Assembly: GCF_043235035.1 (NCBI RefSeq)
Contig: NZ_JAZAQF010000086.1
Span: 248,001 to 312,000, forward strand
DNA length: 64,000 nucleotides
DNA from: CACIAM-69d sp001698445
GTDB taxonomy: Bacteria; Cyanobacteriota; Cyanobacteriia; CACIAM-69d
Direction: 5' to 3'
Part shown: one piece after another, positions 54,113-62,815 of the stretch
Layout: each line of letters begins with the position of its first letter
Numbering within the stretch: the first letter of the stretch is position 1
Notes under the pieces: generated by a model
Told to the model about the DNA's origin: nothing
The model's input: the letters and a program-made list of their open reading frames with translations, nothing else
Database searches by the model: none
Program-made: the position numbers and the translations under genes

Positions 54113-54234
54113 GATGAGCGATCAAAATTTTGCCGCACGCTATGACGATCTAGAAAGGCGATCGTTTATTCAATGAACCGTACTCTAAAAGCACCTTGCT
54201 GATTCCGAAAACTCATCCAATTTCACCCTTGATC

Positions 54235-54831
54235 ATGCCATCCGCACAATACAAAACCATCGCGGATGTTTTGGCGGAGTTCCCGATGACTTATCAGGAA
54301 ACATCTTTCCTTGAACATCATGCCCTAGCGATCAATCCCAGCTTTGTGGATCGCTTGCAACTGGTTTTGACCGAAGGCATGGTTTTCAATTCGGAATATG
54401 CGATTTGCGAAAATATTATTTCGCCGATTTTGACGGAAGTGTGGCGATCGTATGTGGGTGAGTTGCTGACTTGGAGTCATCAACCGTTGCGCTACAACGA
54501 TGAGCTATCGGGCACGCCGGATTATGTGGTGGCGAAGCGATCGCCCCGAGGAAAGGTGTTGTTTGAGCAGCCCTATTTGATTCTGATTGAAGCCAAGCGA
54601 GATGACTTTGAAGCGGGTTGGGGTCAATGTTTGGCGGAGTTGTGGGCGGCGCAACAGTTGAACCAAGAGGGCGATCGCCCGTTGTTTGGCATTGTCTCCA
54701 ACGGGAAGTTATGGGAATTTGGGCGGCTTTGGGGCGAAACCTTCACAAAACACCCGACGGGCTACACGCTCGATCGATTGTCTGAACTGATGGGGGCGAT
54801 CGACTGGATTTTCGCCACGAGTGCTCACTAG
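54235..54831 (+). CDS. PD-(D/E)XK nuclease-like protein
   Basis: The 198-residue product from ATG 54235 has an intact nuclease-fold motif: GTPDYVVAKR (D96) and LILIEAKRDDFEAGWGQ (E119, K121), followed by an EAGWGQ block that pairs with the active site in HsdR_N-like proteins. Single-domain proteins of this kind are widespread in cyanobacteria, often near genome repeats; their substrate is unknown. It lies just upstream of a family-A palindrome. A TTG at 54196 is an alternative start. Confidence 0.75.
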   Translation: MPSAQYKTIADVLAEFPMTYQETSFLEHHALAINPSFVDRLQLVLTEGMVFNSEYAICENIISPILTEVWRSYVGELLTWSHQPLRYNDELSGTPDYVVAKRSPRGKVLFEQPYLILIEAKRDDFEAGWGQCLAELWAAQQLNQEGDRPLFGIVSNGKLWEFGRLWGETFTKHPTGYTLDRLSELMGAIDWIFATSAH

Positions 54832-54852
54832 CTACATCAACCCAGTTCTGAT

Positions 54853-54936
54853 GTAGGTTGGGTTGAGCTTTGCGAAACCCAAATCGGTCAATGTACACTT
54901 TGCTGCTGTTGGGTTTCGTACCTCAACCCAACCTAC
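54853..54936 (+). repeat. Dispersed long palindrome, family A copy 2
   Basis: Arms GTAGGTTGGGTTGAG (54853-54867) and CTCAACCCAACCTAC (54922-54936). The interior GCGAAACCCAA / TTGGGTTTCG pairs as in copy 1. The right flank matches the flank of copy 1 for about 30 bp; a degenerate GATCTAAC at 55005-55012 may correspond to the outer end of the MITE at 784. Confidence 0.85.
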
Positions 54937-55090
54937 GAGATGACTGTTTTTTAGCCTATCTTGAAACCAAAGACGAAGAGAAATTCTAACCAATTTATGA
55001 AAAAGATCTAACTGATCCGCAGAACGATGATTGATACCGCTTAATTCCTCGAATTCATCACCAAAATACTGAAATTATTGCCAAATTTTT

Positions 55091-56593
55091 CTACGGAACT
55101 GCAACAGGATTAGCCAACTCTGATCGAATTGCTAATTGTTGTTGATGGAATTGTTCGAGCCAATATTTGACCCGATAGGTGGCCAAACAATCGTCCTCGT
55201 TGTAGGTAACGATCGCCTCTAGATAGGAGCGATCGCCCGTTTTCAGCCAGCGATCGTACCAATAGACCGCCTGCGACCCATTGGCCGTGCTGTCTCGCCA
55301 CCCAAACCCCAAATACCCAGCGATTTGCTTCAGGGCATAGCCTTCCACCGGTAACACCACCGTTTGCGTTACCCAAGCATGGACATCCACAAATCGATCG
55401 AGCAGACGCTCTAGCCGCTGACTGGAACAACCATAGAGCTTGGCCAGGCGCTTGCTGGCATCCCGCTCATATTCACAAAAGTGAAAGATCGGCGCAGTGG
55501 GGTAGCGATCGACCAGCGCCAAAAAGTCATCCCAAACCCGCTGCTCATCCTCGGGGGTTTCCGCCAGGAAGCGGTGAAACGTCGGTTCCGGCTGCGATCG
55601 ATCCACCACCAACACGCCCAGCAGGTAATCCAGCGAAAGATCCGGCTCCGCTTCGATGTCGAAATAGAGTTCCACCGGAGCGGCGGGCAGGCGATCGGGC
55701 GACCAAGCCTCACGGCGGGCCAGGGCGATCGGCTGTTGGGTCAAGGTGGCGCGGGATTGCACCAACACCGCCTCCGCCGCGCCGTCAAATTCGGGAAACT
55801 CCTGGAGCCGATCGAGTGGTGTGGCCGCCAACTGTTCGATCGTCTCGATTTTCAGCCGCTCCAACACCCGGTAGCGGGCAGGAGTCACGCCGGGGATCAG
55901 CGACAGGTGCTTGGCTTGCCGCGCTCGATCGGTGCAGTCGCCCACCCAATGACAAAGGGAACAGCGGTTGCGGGAAATGAACAGATCCGGCTCCCGATCG
56001 TCCTCCATCAGCGTATCGATTAGGTTCGCCAGCAAGTCTTGCACCTGCTTCAGCCGCGTCCGCAAGTCCACCCAATGGGGCGATCGACCGCGCAACACCA
56101 CGCCCGCCTTAGCCGGAGCTGCCCCCTGAATCATCGTCAACAAATCCGCATGGAGCGCCGCCACGAGCTGATATTCCAGCTTCGGCTTCTTGCCCAACCG
56201 AATATCCACCGGCTCATAAATCCAATCGCCAAAGGCCGACTGGCCCGGCCGTTTCACCAACAAATCGGGATGGCCCACCAGCTCCACACCGGGGATCTCC
56301 TCCACCCGCAACAGCCCCCCGACGATCAACCCCGCCCCCGCTTCCATCAGGGCCAAGGTGGCCGCCGCGCCCGCATCCCGATCGCCCCGGCGAAACTGCG
56401 GCCGCACTAGCTCCAGTTCCAGCTTCTCGGCAATTTGCTGGGCTGCATCGCGCTTGTGGCGATCGCTCTCGTCATGAAGTTTTTGGATAAAACCGGCCGT
56501 GGGGGCGCGCCGACGGGGATCGCCATAGAAATCCAAAAAGACGCGCCGGGGGCAGCGCTGAAAAAAGAGCAGGTCATCAGCGGTTAGCAGCAT
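55091..56593 (-). CDS. TM0106-type RecB-like nuclease with Fe-S cysteines
   Basis: The 500-residue product from ATG 56593 combines a RecB-type nuclease domain (about 1-200: FQRCPRRVFLDFYGD; DWIYEPVDIRLGKK), a Cys cluster CSLCHWVGDC that together with C12 should hold a 4Fe-4S centre, a helix-hairpin-helix region (LERLKIETIEQLAATPLDRLQEFPEF), and an RNase H-like/DEDD exonuclease domain (LYFDIEAEPDLSLDYLLGVLV; ITYNEDDCLATYRV-type end). Family members are putative DNA repair nucleases. It is divergent from purQ, with 63 bp between starts. Confidence 0.85.
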   Translation of the reverse strand: MLLTADDLLFFQRCPRRVFLDFYGDPRRRAPTAGFIQKLHDESDRHKRDAAQQIAEKLELELVRPQFRRGDRDAGAAATLALMEAGAGLIVGGLLRVEEIPGVELVGHPDLLVKRPGQSAFGDWIYEPVDIRLGKKPKLEYQLVAALHADLLTMIQGAAPAKAGVVLRGRSPHWVDLRTRLKQVQDLLANLIDTLMEDDREPDLFISRNRCSLCHWVGDCTDRARQAKHLSLIPGVTPARYRVLERLKIETIEQLAATPLDRLQEFPEFDGAAEAVLVQSRATLTQQPIALARREAWSPDRLPAAPVELYFDIEAEPDLSLDYLLGVLVVDRSQPEPTFHRFLAETPEDEQRVWDDFLALVDRYPTAPIFHFCEYERDASKRLAKLYGCSSQRLERLLDRFVDVHAWVTQTVVLPVEGYALKQIAGYLGFGWRDSTANGSQAVYWYDRWLKTGDRSYLEAIVTYNEDDCLATYRVKYWLEQFHQQQLAIRSELANPVAVP

Positions 56594-56656
56594 GAAACTA
56601 AAGTTAACCGATCGCACGATAGGATAGGAGCGCAAGTCGCGGGTTTGCTCCAGTCC

Positions 56657-57328
56657 ATGAAAGTTGGCGTTATCGTTTTTCCGGGTTCCAATTGCGATCG
56701 GGATATGCAGTGGGTGTTTCAGGGGCTATTGGGCCTGCCCACGCGCATGGTTTGGCACCAAGACAGCGACCTGGGCGATCTTGATGCAATTGTGATTCCC
56801 GGTGGCTTCAGCTATGGCGACTATTTGCGCTGCGGGGCGATCGCCCGGTTCTCGCCGGCCATGCGATCGGTGATCGAAGCGGCCGAGCAGGGCAAGCCGG
56901 TGCTGGGGGTTTGCAACGGGTTCCAAATCCTGACGGAGGCGGGGCTGTTGCCGGGGGCGCTGATTCGCAATCAGAATTTGCACTTTGTGTGCGATCGGGT
57001 GCCGGTGAAGGTGGAACGCAGCGCCCGCCTGTGGACGGAGGGCTACGCGGCGGGGCAAGTGCTGAACCTGCCGATCGCCCATGGGGAGGGTCGCTACTAC
57101 GCCGATCCGGACACCCTGAAGCAAATTGAGGACAAGGGCCAAGTGCTGTTCCGCTACGAGGGCAGCAACCCGAATGGCTCTTGGAACCAGATCGCGGGCA
57201 TCTGCAACGATCGGGGCAATGTGTTGGGGATGATGCCCCACCCGGAACGGGCGGCTGATGCGGCGTTGGGCAATACGGACGGGTTGGCGCTGTTCCAAGC
57301 AATGACGGCGGCGTTAGTGAGTGTCTAG
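56657..57328 (+). CDS. purQ: Phosphoribosylformylglycinamidine synthase glutaminase PurQ
   Basis: PurQ releases ammonia from glutamine for the PurL reaction. The 223-residue product has the class-I glutaminase triad: C in GVCNGFQILTEAGLLPG, and H/E in MMPHPERAAD. VIVFPGSNCDRD and GGFSYGDYLRCGAIARF are family blocks. The ATG at 56657 (the frame opens four codons earlier) gives the standard length. purL is 26 kb away, and purS, usually just before purQ, is absent here. Confidence 0.96.
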   Translation: MKVGVIVFPGSNCDRDMQWVFQGLLGLPTRMVWHQDSDLGDLDAIVIPGGFSYGDYLRCGAIARFSPAMRSVIEAAEQGKPVLGVCNGFQILTEAGLLPGALIRNQNLHFVCDRVPVKVERSARLWTEGYAAGQVLNLPIAHGEGRYYADPDTLKQIEDKGQVLFRYEGSNPNGSWNQIAGICNDRGNVLGMMPHPERAADAALGNTDGLALFQAMTAALVSV

Positions 57329-57354
57329 GACGCTCAAGGATTGGCTCTGAATTG

Positions 57355-57894
57355 ATGACCCTGCGATCGCCCGATCAACCGGATTTGCCAGATCTATTTG
57401 CTGCGGCGGCTCACAAAATAACTCGATCGCTTCTGGTGTTGGGGGCGATCGGCTTGATGGCCTGTGCGCCTTTGGAGGCAAGCACACCGGAGCCGGGCGG
57501 GCAGCAGTTGCCGATTCAAGCCCGCACCCTGATTGGGACTCAGGAAATTTTGCTGGAGGTGGCCCGCACACCGGAGCAACAGGAAATTGGCCTAATGTTT
57601 CGGCGCGATTTGCCACCCGATCGGGGGATGTTGTTTCCCTTTGAGCAATCACGGATGGCGCGGTTTTGGATGAAAAACACGCTGATTCCGTTGGATATGG
57701 TCTTTTTGCGGGAGGGGCGCGTGGTGGCGATCGAGGCGAATGTGCCACCTTGCCGTGAAGATCCCTGCCCGAGTTATGGCCCGAGTTTGTGGGTGGATGC
57801 GGTGTTGGAGTTACCAGCGGGGCGATCGGCTCAGTTAGGTCTCAAAGTGGGCGATCGGCTCACCATCACCCCCGCACCACCCGCCAAACCCTAG
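57355..57894 (+). CDS. DUF192 family lipoprotein
   Basis: The 179-residue product has an N-terminal signal with lipobox GLMACAP and a DUF192 domain (ILLEVARTPEQQEIGLMFRRDLPPDRGMLF; RFWMKNTLIPLDMVFL). The family is of unknown function, found widely in bacteria as exported proteins. Cys113/118-like residues (PPCREDPC) may form a disulfide. It starts 26 bp after purQ and probably shares its transcript. Confidence 0.88.
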   Translation: MTLRSPDQPDLPDLFAAAAHKITRSLLVLGAIGLMACAPLEASTPEPGGQQLPIQARTLIGTQEILLEVARTPEQQEIGLMFRRDLPPDRGMLFPFEQSRMARFWMKNTLIPLDMVFLREGRVVAIEANVPPCREDPCPSYGPSLWVDAVLELPAGRSAQLGLKVGDRLTITPAPPAKP

Positions 57895-57924
57895 ATAAAC
57901 CATCAGCACCAACACCAGTTCGAG

Positions 57925-58197
57925 ATGACTACATACGGAGAAAAAGTCAGAAAGTACGAAGCCAAAATTCGCAAGATCAATGAACTTGGATTAGAGGCAT
58001 CCAAAAAGGATTTAAAAAGATTGGTTTACTACTACACCAGAGCAGAAAAGAAGGGTTGGGACTACAAAAGAAAACCAATCCAAGCAATGAAAGATAGAAT
58101 TGCTTATTTAGACTTGAAAGAAATTAGTAAAATTATTGGAAACGTGGCTACCATAGAATCGGCCGCAAAGATTATCCTAAAAATTCTGTGTAAATAA
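57925..58197 (+). CDS. Small Lys-rich protein of unknown function
   Basis: The 90-residue product is basic (Lys-rich, pI clearly high) and mostly helical: MTTYGEKVRKYEAKIRKINE, LEASKKDLKRLVYYYTRAEKKG. No family is recognised. Base composition is lower in GC than the DUF192 gene before it. A family-A palindrome follows 17 bp after the stop. Codon and base use suggest acquired DNA. Confidence 0.55.
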   Translation: MTTYGEKVRKYEAKIRKINELGLEASKKDLKRLVYYYTRAEKKGWDYKRKPIQAMKDRIAYLDLKEISKIIGNVATIESAAKIILKILCK

Positions 58198-58214
58198 ACT
58201 GACTAGATAATTTC

Positions 58215-58299
58215 GTAGGTTGGGTTGAAGCATGAAACCCAACAGCACTTAGTATCGTCATTGATCGAGTTGGGTTTCGCCAAGCTCAACCCAACCTAC
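58215..58299 (-). repeat. Dispersed long palindrome, family A copy 3 (inverted)
   Basis: Left arm GTAGGTTGGGTTGA (58215-58228), right arm CTCAACCCAACCTAC (58285-58299). Inner parts (GAAACCCAAC; GTTGGGTTTCGCCAAGC) match the complement of copy 1, so this copy has the opposite orientation. It separates the Lys-rich gene from the NYN gene. Confidence 0.85.
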
Positions 58300-58327
58300 C
58301 GACACTACTGCTACTGACCGTGAAGCT

Positions 58328-59080
58328 ATGCAAAAGTCAGAATCTAAGATTGCACTCTTAATTGATGCCGACAATGCTCCCGCATCAAAAATTGAAGCAA
58401 TTATTGCTGAAATTGCGAAGTATGGCGTTGCCAACATTCGTAGAGCTTACGGTAATTGGAAGAGTGCGGGACTCAAAGCCTGGGAAGACTGTTTGCATGA
58501 ACATGCCATTCGCCCTGTGCAGCAATTTGACTATACAAAGGGGAAAAATGCTACCGACGCAGCAATGATCATTGATGCGATGGATTTGCTATACACGCAG
58601 AATCTAGATGCATTTGCAATTGTTTCAAGTGATTGTGATTTCACTCCTCTAGTTATGCGAATTTTGACTAATGGACTAAAAGTTTATGGCTTTGGAGAAA
58701 AGAAAACTCCCTTGCCATTTGTGTATGCTTGCTCAATATTTTTATATCTAGAAACAATTGATCAAGGGATCAATTCTGAAGAAACTCCTAAAGTTACGAA
58801 TAACATCAAAAAAACTGGCAAAGAATTGAAGGGAGATACTAAATTAATGAACTTATTGAGAAATGCGGTTGCAAGCACTATGGATGATGATGGATGGTCA
58901 AATTTGGGGGAAGTTGGTGCTTGTATCGCTAATCAAGCATCATTAGATTCGCGCAACTATGGCTATGCAAAGCTTAGTGAACTATTTGAAGCAATTGATT
59001 TGTTTGAAGTTCAACGCAGAGACTTGACAGTCTATGTGAGAAGCAAGCGAAAAAATAATGTTTCGGTCAAAGTGCAATAG
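58328..59080 (+). CDS. NYN-domain RNase-like protein with LOTUS (OST-HTH) domain
   Basis: A 250-residue protein. Residues about 8-150 form a PIN-like NYN domain with its acidic residues: LLIDADNAP, KNATDAAMIIDAMDL and IVSSDCDFTPLVM. Residues about 165-245 look like an OST-HTH/LOTUS winged helix (LMNLLRNAVASTMDDDGWSNLGEVG). NYN-LOTUS proteins bind and cut RNA in many bacteria. It has no close partner except the Lys-rich gene and the following genes in this accessory patch. Intact frame, AT-rich composition. Confidence 0.85.
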   Translation: MQKSESKIALLIDADNAPASKIEAIIAEIAKYGVANIRRAYGNWKSAGLKAWEDCLHEHAIRPVQQFDYTKGKNATDAAMIIDAMDLLYTQNLDAFAIVSSDCDFTPLVMRILTNGLKVYGFGEKKTPLPFVYACSIFLYLETIDQGINSEETPKVTNNIKKTGKELKGDTKLMNLLRNAVASTMDDDGWSNLGEVGACIANQASLDSRNYGYAKLSELFEAIDLFEVQRRDLTVYVRSKRKNNVSVKVQ

Positions 59081-59181
59081 TGTAGTAGCTAGTAGGTCAG
59101 GTAATTTCTGCCTCCTCCTGGTCAAAGTAGAATCTATCCTCAAAATAGATGATTGTTATCTCCTAAAGTAGCGATCAGGTT

Positions 59182-59661
59182 ATGGGATTTGAGATTGCTA
59201 GTTCTAGCGTTTTAAAGATTTTTAAGACAGCAATTCTGACGGGACTAGCTGACCATTACTATCTGGCTGAGTATGCAGACAGCCCCAATTCTCTAGGGTG
59301 GGGCCCCAATGGGCTGGAGCTGAAAGGATCGGTCAGAGTTACAGCAGAAGAACTGGAGCGCATCGAACGATTTATGTCGGCTGCCCAGTACAGCCTAGAG
59401 ATCCATAACTGCGAACACTTTGCCAATTATGTTCTTTACGGTATTGATTTTTCTTCTCAACAGCATCTTTGGTGGAAATCCCTAGGCTCAAGCATCCTCA
59501 GCCAGTTGCAGCCTGTGCAAAGCGTGCGATCGAACTACAACAGCATCATGGGGCAGCAAATCTCGGATGTTTTAAAAGAAAATCTCAGACAAGCCAAAAT
59601 TGAACAAGCCAATCGAAAACGTATTGAATTTTGGAAAAATAAGGGGATTGATGTTCAGTGA
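59182..59661 (+). CDS. LRAT-like (permuted NlpC/P60) protein
   Basis: The 159-residue product contains IHNCEHFANYVLYG. The NCEHF box is the hallmark of LRAT/HRASLS-type thiol enzymes, in which the Cys is the nucleophile. An early DHYYLAEY could provide the first conserved His. Such enzymes act as acyltransferases or hydrolases on phospholipids. A coiled-coil C-terminus (NLRQAKIEQANRKRIEFWKNKG) follows. Stop and next start overlap by 11 bases, so it is coupled to the Uma2 gene. The family call rests on one motif plus size. Confidence 0.65.
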   Translation: MGFEIASSSVLKIFKTAILTGLADHYYLAEYADSPNSLGWGPNGLELKGSVRVTAEELERIERFMSAAQYSLEIHNCEHFANYVLYGIDFSSQQHLWWKSLGSSILSQLQPVQSVRSNYNSIMGQQISDVLKENLRQAKIEQANRKRIEFWKNKGIDVQ

Positions 59662-60223
59662 ATTTATGACACCGGCAGAATATTTTCTTTGGGAAGAACA
59701 GCAACTGGAAAAATATGAGCTGATCGATGGTCAAGTCTATTCCCTAGCTCGGGGCGGAAATAACCCTAGCAGGATTGCGGTTAAGCTAACCGCATTGCTC
59801 GACAATCACTTAGATGAAAACTACATCGTTGGTAACTCTGATCTTCGAGTGAACATCCTTGGAACCAACGATTACACCTATCCCGATGCCAGCGTCAGTT
59901 GCGACGATCGCGACAAAACCACCAGCCAATACATCACCTATCCCTGCCTAATTGTCGAAGTGCTGTCCGAGAGCACCGAAGCCGACGATCGCGGTCAAAA
60001 ATTCCGCCGCTATCGCCAAAATCCCATGCTGATTGACTATCTCTTGGTCAGCTCCACCAGCATCGCCGTGGACTTGTACCAAAAAAATGAGGCCGGCGAT
60101 TGGCTGATTTTCAACTACCAAGCCGGTGACACGATCGCCCTGAAAAGCATTGATTTGCACTTCCCGATCGAGCAGATCTATCGCGGCCTCAACCTAACCC
60201 CAGCCACCGACTCTCAAGCATGA
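59651..60223 (+). CDS. Uma2 family (DUF820) endonuclease-like protein
   Basis: The 190-residue product has the Uma2 pattern: MTPAEYFLWEEQQLEKYELIDGQVYS, YTYPDASVSCDD (catalytic D), CLIVEVLSESTEADDRGQKFRRYRQ (E...K region) and DYLLVSS. These are PD-(D/E)XK-fold proteins abundant in cyanobacteria, of unknown substrate. Start 59651 has AAGGGG six bases upstream; 59666 is an alternative. It overlaps the LRAT-like gene by 11 bases. A short hairpin AGTCAG-GAAA-CTGACT follows at the stop. Confidence 0.88.
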   Translation: MFSEFMTPAEYFLWEEQQLEKYELIDGQVYSLARGGNNPSRIAVKLTALLDNHLDENYIVGNSDLRVNILGTNDYTYPDASVSCDDRDKTTSQYITYPCLIVEVLSESTEADDRGQKFRRYRQNPMLIDYLLVSSTSIAVDLYQKNEAGDWLIFNYQAGDTIALKSIDLHFPIEQIYRGLNLTPATDSQA

Positions 60224-60297
60224 GTCAGGAAACTGACTGATTCAGCGAGATCAAGGCTATCTTCTGCGGCTCCGACCGTGAAATGAACTGCCCACCC

Positions 60298-61029
60298 TCA
60301 ACCACATTGCCAAAAGAACCAACCTTCGGGTTTGTCAGCACCAAATCGCAGAAAAATATAGCCAATGCCGCCATCACCAAAGTTCGGCCCCTCGCAAATC
60401 CAAGTATTTTCTGATTCATCCCAAAAAATATCGATTGGACTAGTGGGCTGCTCTAAAAATTGGTATGAATCACTGAGTTGACCCACAAAAACCCAGCCTT
60501 CCCCAGGGCCCTCACTCGGGCTTTGCAACCATGCCGGAACACTGCCTAACTTGGTCACACAATCAACGCTGTCGGTGGCAGCATCGGGCAAGTCCCAATA
60601 TTGATCATCATCAAAAAATGCTGGTTTTTGATTCTTGGTCACCGCATCTTTTTTGGGAATCCAGGTCGTAATTCGGGCTTCCAACTCTAGCGGCGGTGAG
60701 TCGGCCGGCATGGGCACGAGCCGATCGGACAATACTTCCGGATCCAGAATTAAACAGGCGTTGGCTCCCGATCCCCCTTCCCAGGTGGGGCATGTGCCCG
60801 GATCATGATTGCACTGAAAAACGAGCAGCACACGACCCAATCGCCCCAAATCTAGTCGCTCTGGATGGTGAATGAGTTGTGCCAAAAGGGACTGACTTTT
60901 TCCGCAATGACTACAGATTGGATATTGGTCTGGCGGTAGGCCCCAAGGGAGTCCCCCCAGCTTATCTTCTAACTGATTCTGAGGCGGTAGATCGGCACTG
61001 AGCTTAAGGTTCGGTACAAAATATTTCAT
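60298..61029 (-). CDS. DUF1963 (YwqG-like) protein
   Basis: The 243-residue product has typical DUF1963 blocks: GGLPWGLP, YPICSHCGKSQSLLAQ, VFQCNHDPGTCPTWEGGSGANACL, and near the C-terminus IGYIFLRFGADKPEGWFFWQCG. The Cys pairs may bind a metal. The family is of unknown function and occurs in many bacteria. It is convergent with the Uma2 gene and lies downstream of the ABC-2 exporter genes on the same strand with an 80-bp gap. Confidence 0.85.
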   Translation of the reverse strand: MKYFVPNLKLSADLPPQNQLEDKLGGLPWGLPPDQYPICSHCGKSQSLLAQLIHHPERLDLGRLGRVLLVFQCNHDPGTCPTWEGGSGANACLILDPEVLSDRLVPMPADSPPLELEARITTWIPKKDAVTKNQKPAFFDDDQYWDLPDAATDSVDCVTKLGSVPAWLQSPSEGPGEGWVFVGQLSDSYQFLEQPTSPIDIFWDESENTWICEGPNFGDGGIGYIFLRFGADKPEGWFFWQCG

Positions 61030-61108
61030 GGTTTGATTTGAGTGAAAAAATGGATGGAACCCACTTAAGTTGTTGATGAATCATGCGGGTTGAATTCCTA
61101 TTAAATTC

Positions 61109-62815
61109 CTAGACTTGGGGGCGATCGTCCTGAATTAGTGCCGCCGACTCCGATCGACCCAACCGATCGAGCTGATTCAGGGCCACATAACTGATCCCCA
61201 CGGCCGCCACACCATTGATTGCAAAGGCCACTCCCGCCATGCTCAGGGAAAGCGGATCAGAAACAATCCCCATCAGCATCGGAGCCACAGGGGTCATGAG
61301 CCAAACCCAGTCCCAAGCATTCGTCCACCCGATCGCATCGCGCGATCGCATCATCAGGCCCAACAAGAGCGAACCGACGATCGCCGCCCCCACCAATCCC
61401 GCGGCCCAGGCAACCGGTCGGCGCACCTGCCACAGCAAGGCCCATTGGGCCAGCGCTCCATAGAGCAGCATCAAACCCGTGGTGCAGCCGATCGCCACCA
61501 ACACCAACAGGCCTTGGGTGGAGCTGTTGAAACAAAAGGCCAGGGCCCAAGGCGACCAAAGGGCGATCGTCAACCCACCATTCACCAGCAAGGCCAACAG
61601 GGGCGGGCTGTTTTCTCCCCAAAGCCAGTCATCGATCGCCCGTTGGCTCGATCGCGCGTCTCGGGTTCTTTGGAAATGGCGATAGCGGGCCCAATCCAAC
61701 AGGGTTTGGCGCGTCGGCAACAGCAACACAACCCAAGCGAACATTTGGATCAACCAAAAGAAGCCCACCACCGCCCAGCCTTGGAAGTGGTTGGGATTCC
61801 AGGGCATAAAAAAGCCCATGGCCAACAGGTTGAACCCGATCGTCAGCCAATAGCTTCGCACTTTGGTGATGAAGGTGTTGGCGGGGTTCTGAAAACGCCG
61901 GATCACGGCTTGCCAAAAAGTCAGCGCCACCCCCGCAAACCCCGCGATCGCGATCGCGGCGCAAAGCTGCGGCTGAAGGATTAAATCTTGACCAAACCAA
62001 AACCAGGAAGGGGATACGGGGGTGTCCATCGTGCCTCGGATCATCACCCCTCGGGCGATCGTCAGGGCGGGGGCAAACAGGAAGAGGCCCAGAATGCCAA
62101 AGGCCCAGCTTGATATGGCCTGTTTGCTGTCGCTGACGCTGGCATAAAACAACCCCAACAGATAAAGCGCACCCAGAAAAGCCACCGCCACCCCATCCGC
62201 CAGCAACAGGCCGCCGAGGCCAAGGCCCGCTTGCAGGCCGGCGAGGGTCTGTAGGGGCAAAGCCAGCAGCACTGCCCAATGGATCAGGGCCGGCGCACCC
62301 AAAAGTTTTCCCCACAGGATTCGGTGGCTGGGTTCCGGGGTCATGCGAATGAAGTCGAGGGTTCCCTGTTTGCTTTCCTCAAGCCAGTTGGTGATCAGGG
62401 CTTGCGTGCCACCCAGCACTAACAGGCCCACCAGAATTGAAGACAGCCAAAAGAACAAGTCCAACCACCACAGGGGCCAATTCACCGCAAAGGTTGAGGA
62501 CGACAGCAATTCACAAGCTCGCAGCTCTTCATCGGCCTGGCCGGTGCAATAAAACCGCAGGATGCCTTCGGTTTCGGTGGAAACGGTGGCGGTTTCAACG
62601 GCGATCCTTTGCCAGCTCATCCAAAAGGCTGCTTGGGCAATCAGGGAACTGAGGGTGGCTAAGGTCAAGTTGCGCGAGGTGCAGTTGCCTTTCAGTTCTC
62701 GCAGCAGTTGGGGATTCCAGTTTCCGAGCCGATCGAGCCAGCGATCGAGCTGACTTTTGAGCGATCGTTGGGTGGTTTGCAAGCGATTCAGCCAGCTTGA
62801 GGGGCGGGGGTTCAT
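61109..62815 (-). CDS. ABC-2 type transporter permease
   Basis: A 568-residue membrane protein with about twelve hydrophobic segments, including TLATLSSLIAQAAFWMSW, FFWLSSILVGLLVLGGTQALI and the repeated TM pairs characteristic of ABC-2 exporters that come as one long chain. The central SRSFAIN-type loops are soluble (TKVRSYW; YRHFQRTRDARSSQRAIDDW). Its start overlaps the ATPase stop by 4 bp (ATGA), so the two form one transporter. The substrate is unknown. Confidence 0.88.
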   Translation of the reverse strand: MNPRPSSWLNRLQTTQRSLKSQLDRWLDRLGNWNPQLLRELKGNCTSRNLTLATLSSLIAQAAFWMSWQRIAVETATVSTETEGILRFYCTGQADEELRACELLSSSTFAVNWPLWWLDLFFWLSSILVGLLVLGGTQALITNWLEESKQGTLDFIRMTPEPSHRILWGKLLGAPALIHWAVLLALPLQTLAGLQAGLGLGGLLLADGVAVAFLGALYLLGLFYASVSDSKQAISSWAFGILGLFLFAPALTIARGVMIRGTMDTPVSPSWFWFGQDLILQPQLCAAIAIAGFAGVALTFWQAVIRRFQNPANTFITKVRSYWLTIGFNLLAMGFFMPWNPNHFQGWAVVGFFWLIQMFAWVVLLLPTRQTLLDWARYRHFQRTRDARSSQRAIDDWLWGENSPPLLALLVNGGLTIALWSPWALAFCFNSSTQGLLVLVAIGCTTGLMLLYGALAQWALLWQVRRPVAWAAGLVGAAIVGSLLLGLMMRSRDAIGWTNAWDWVWLMTPVAPMLMGIVSDPLSLSMAGVAFAINGVAAVGISYVALNQLDRLGRSESAALIQDDRPQV

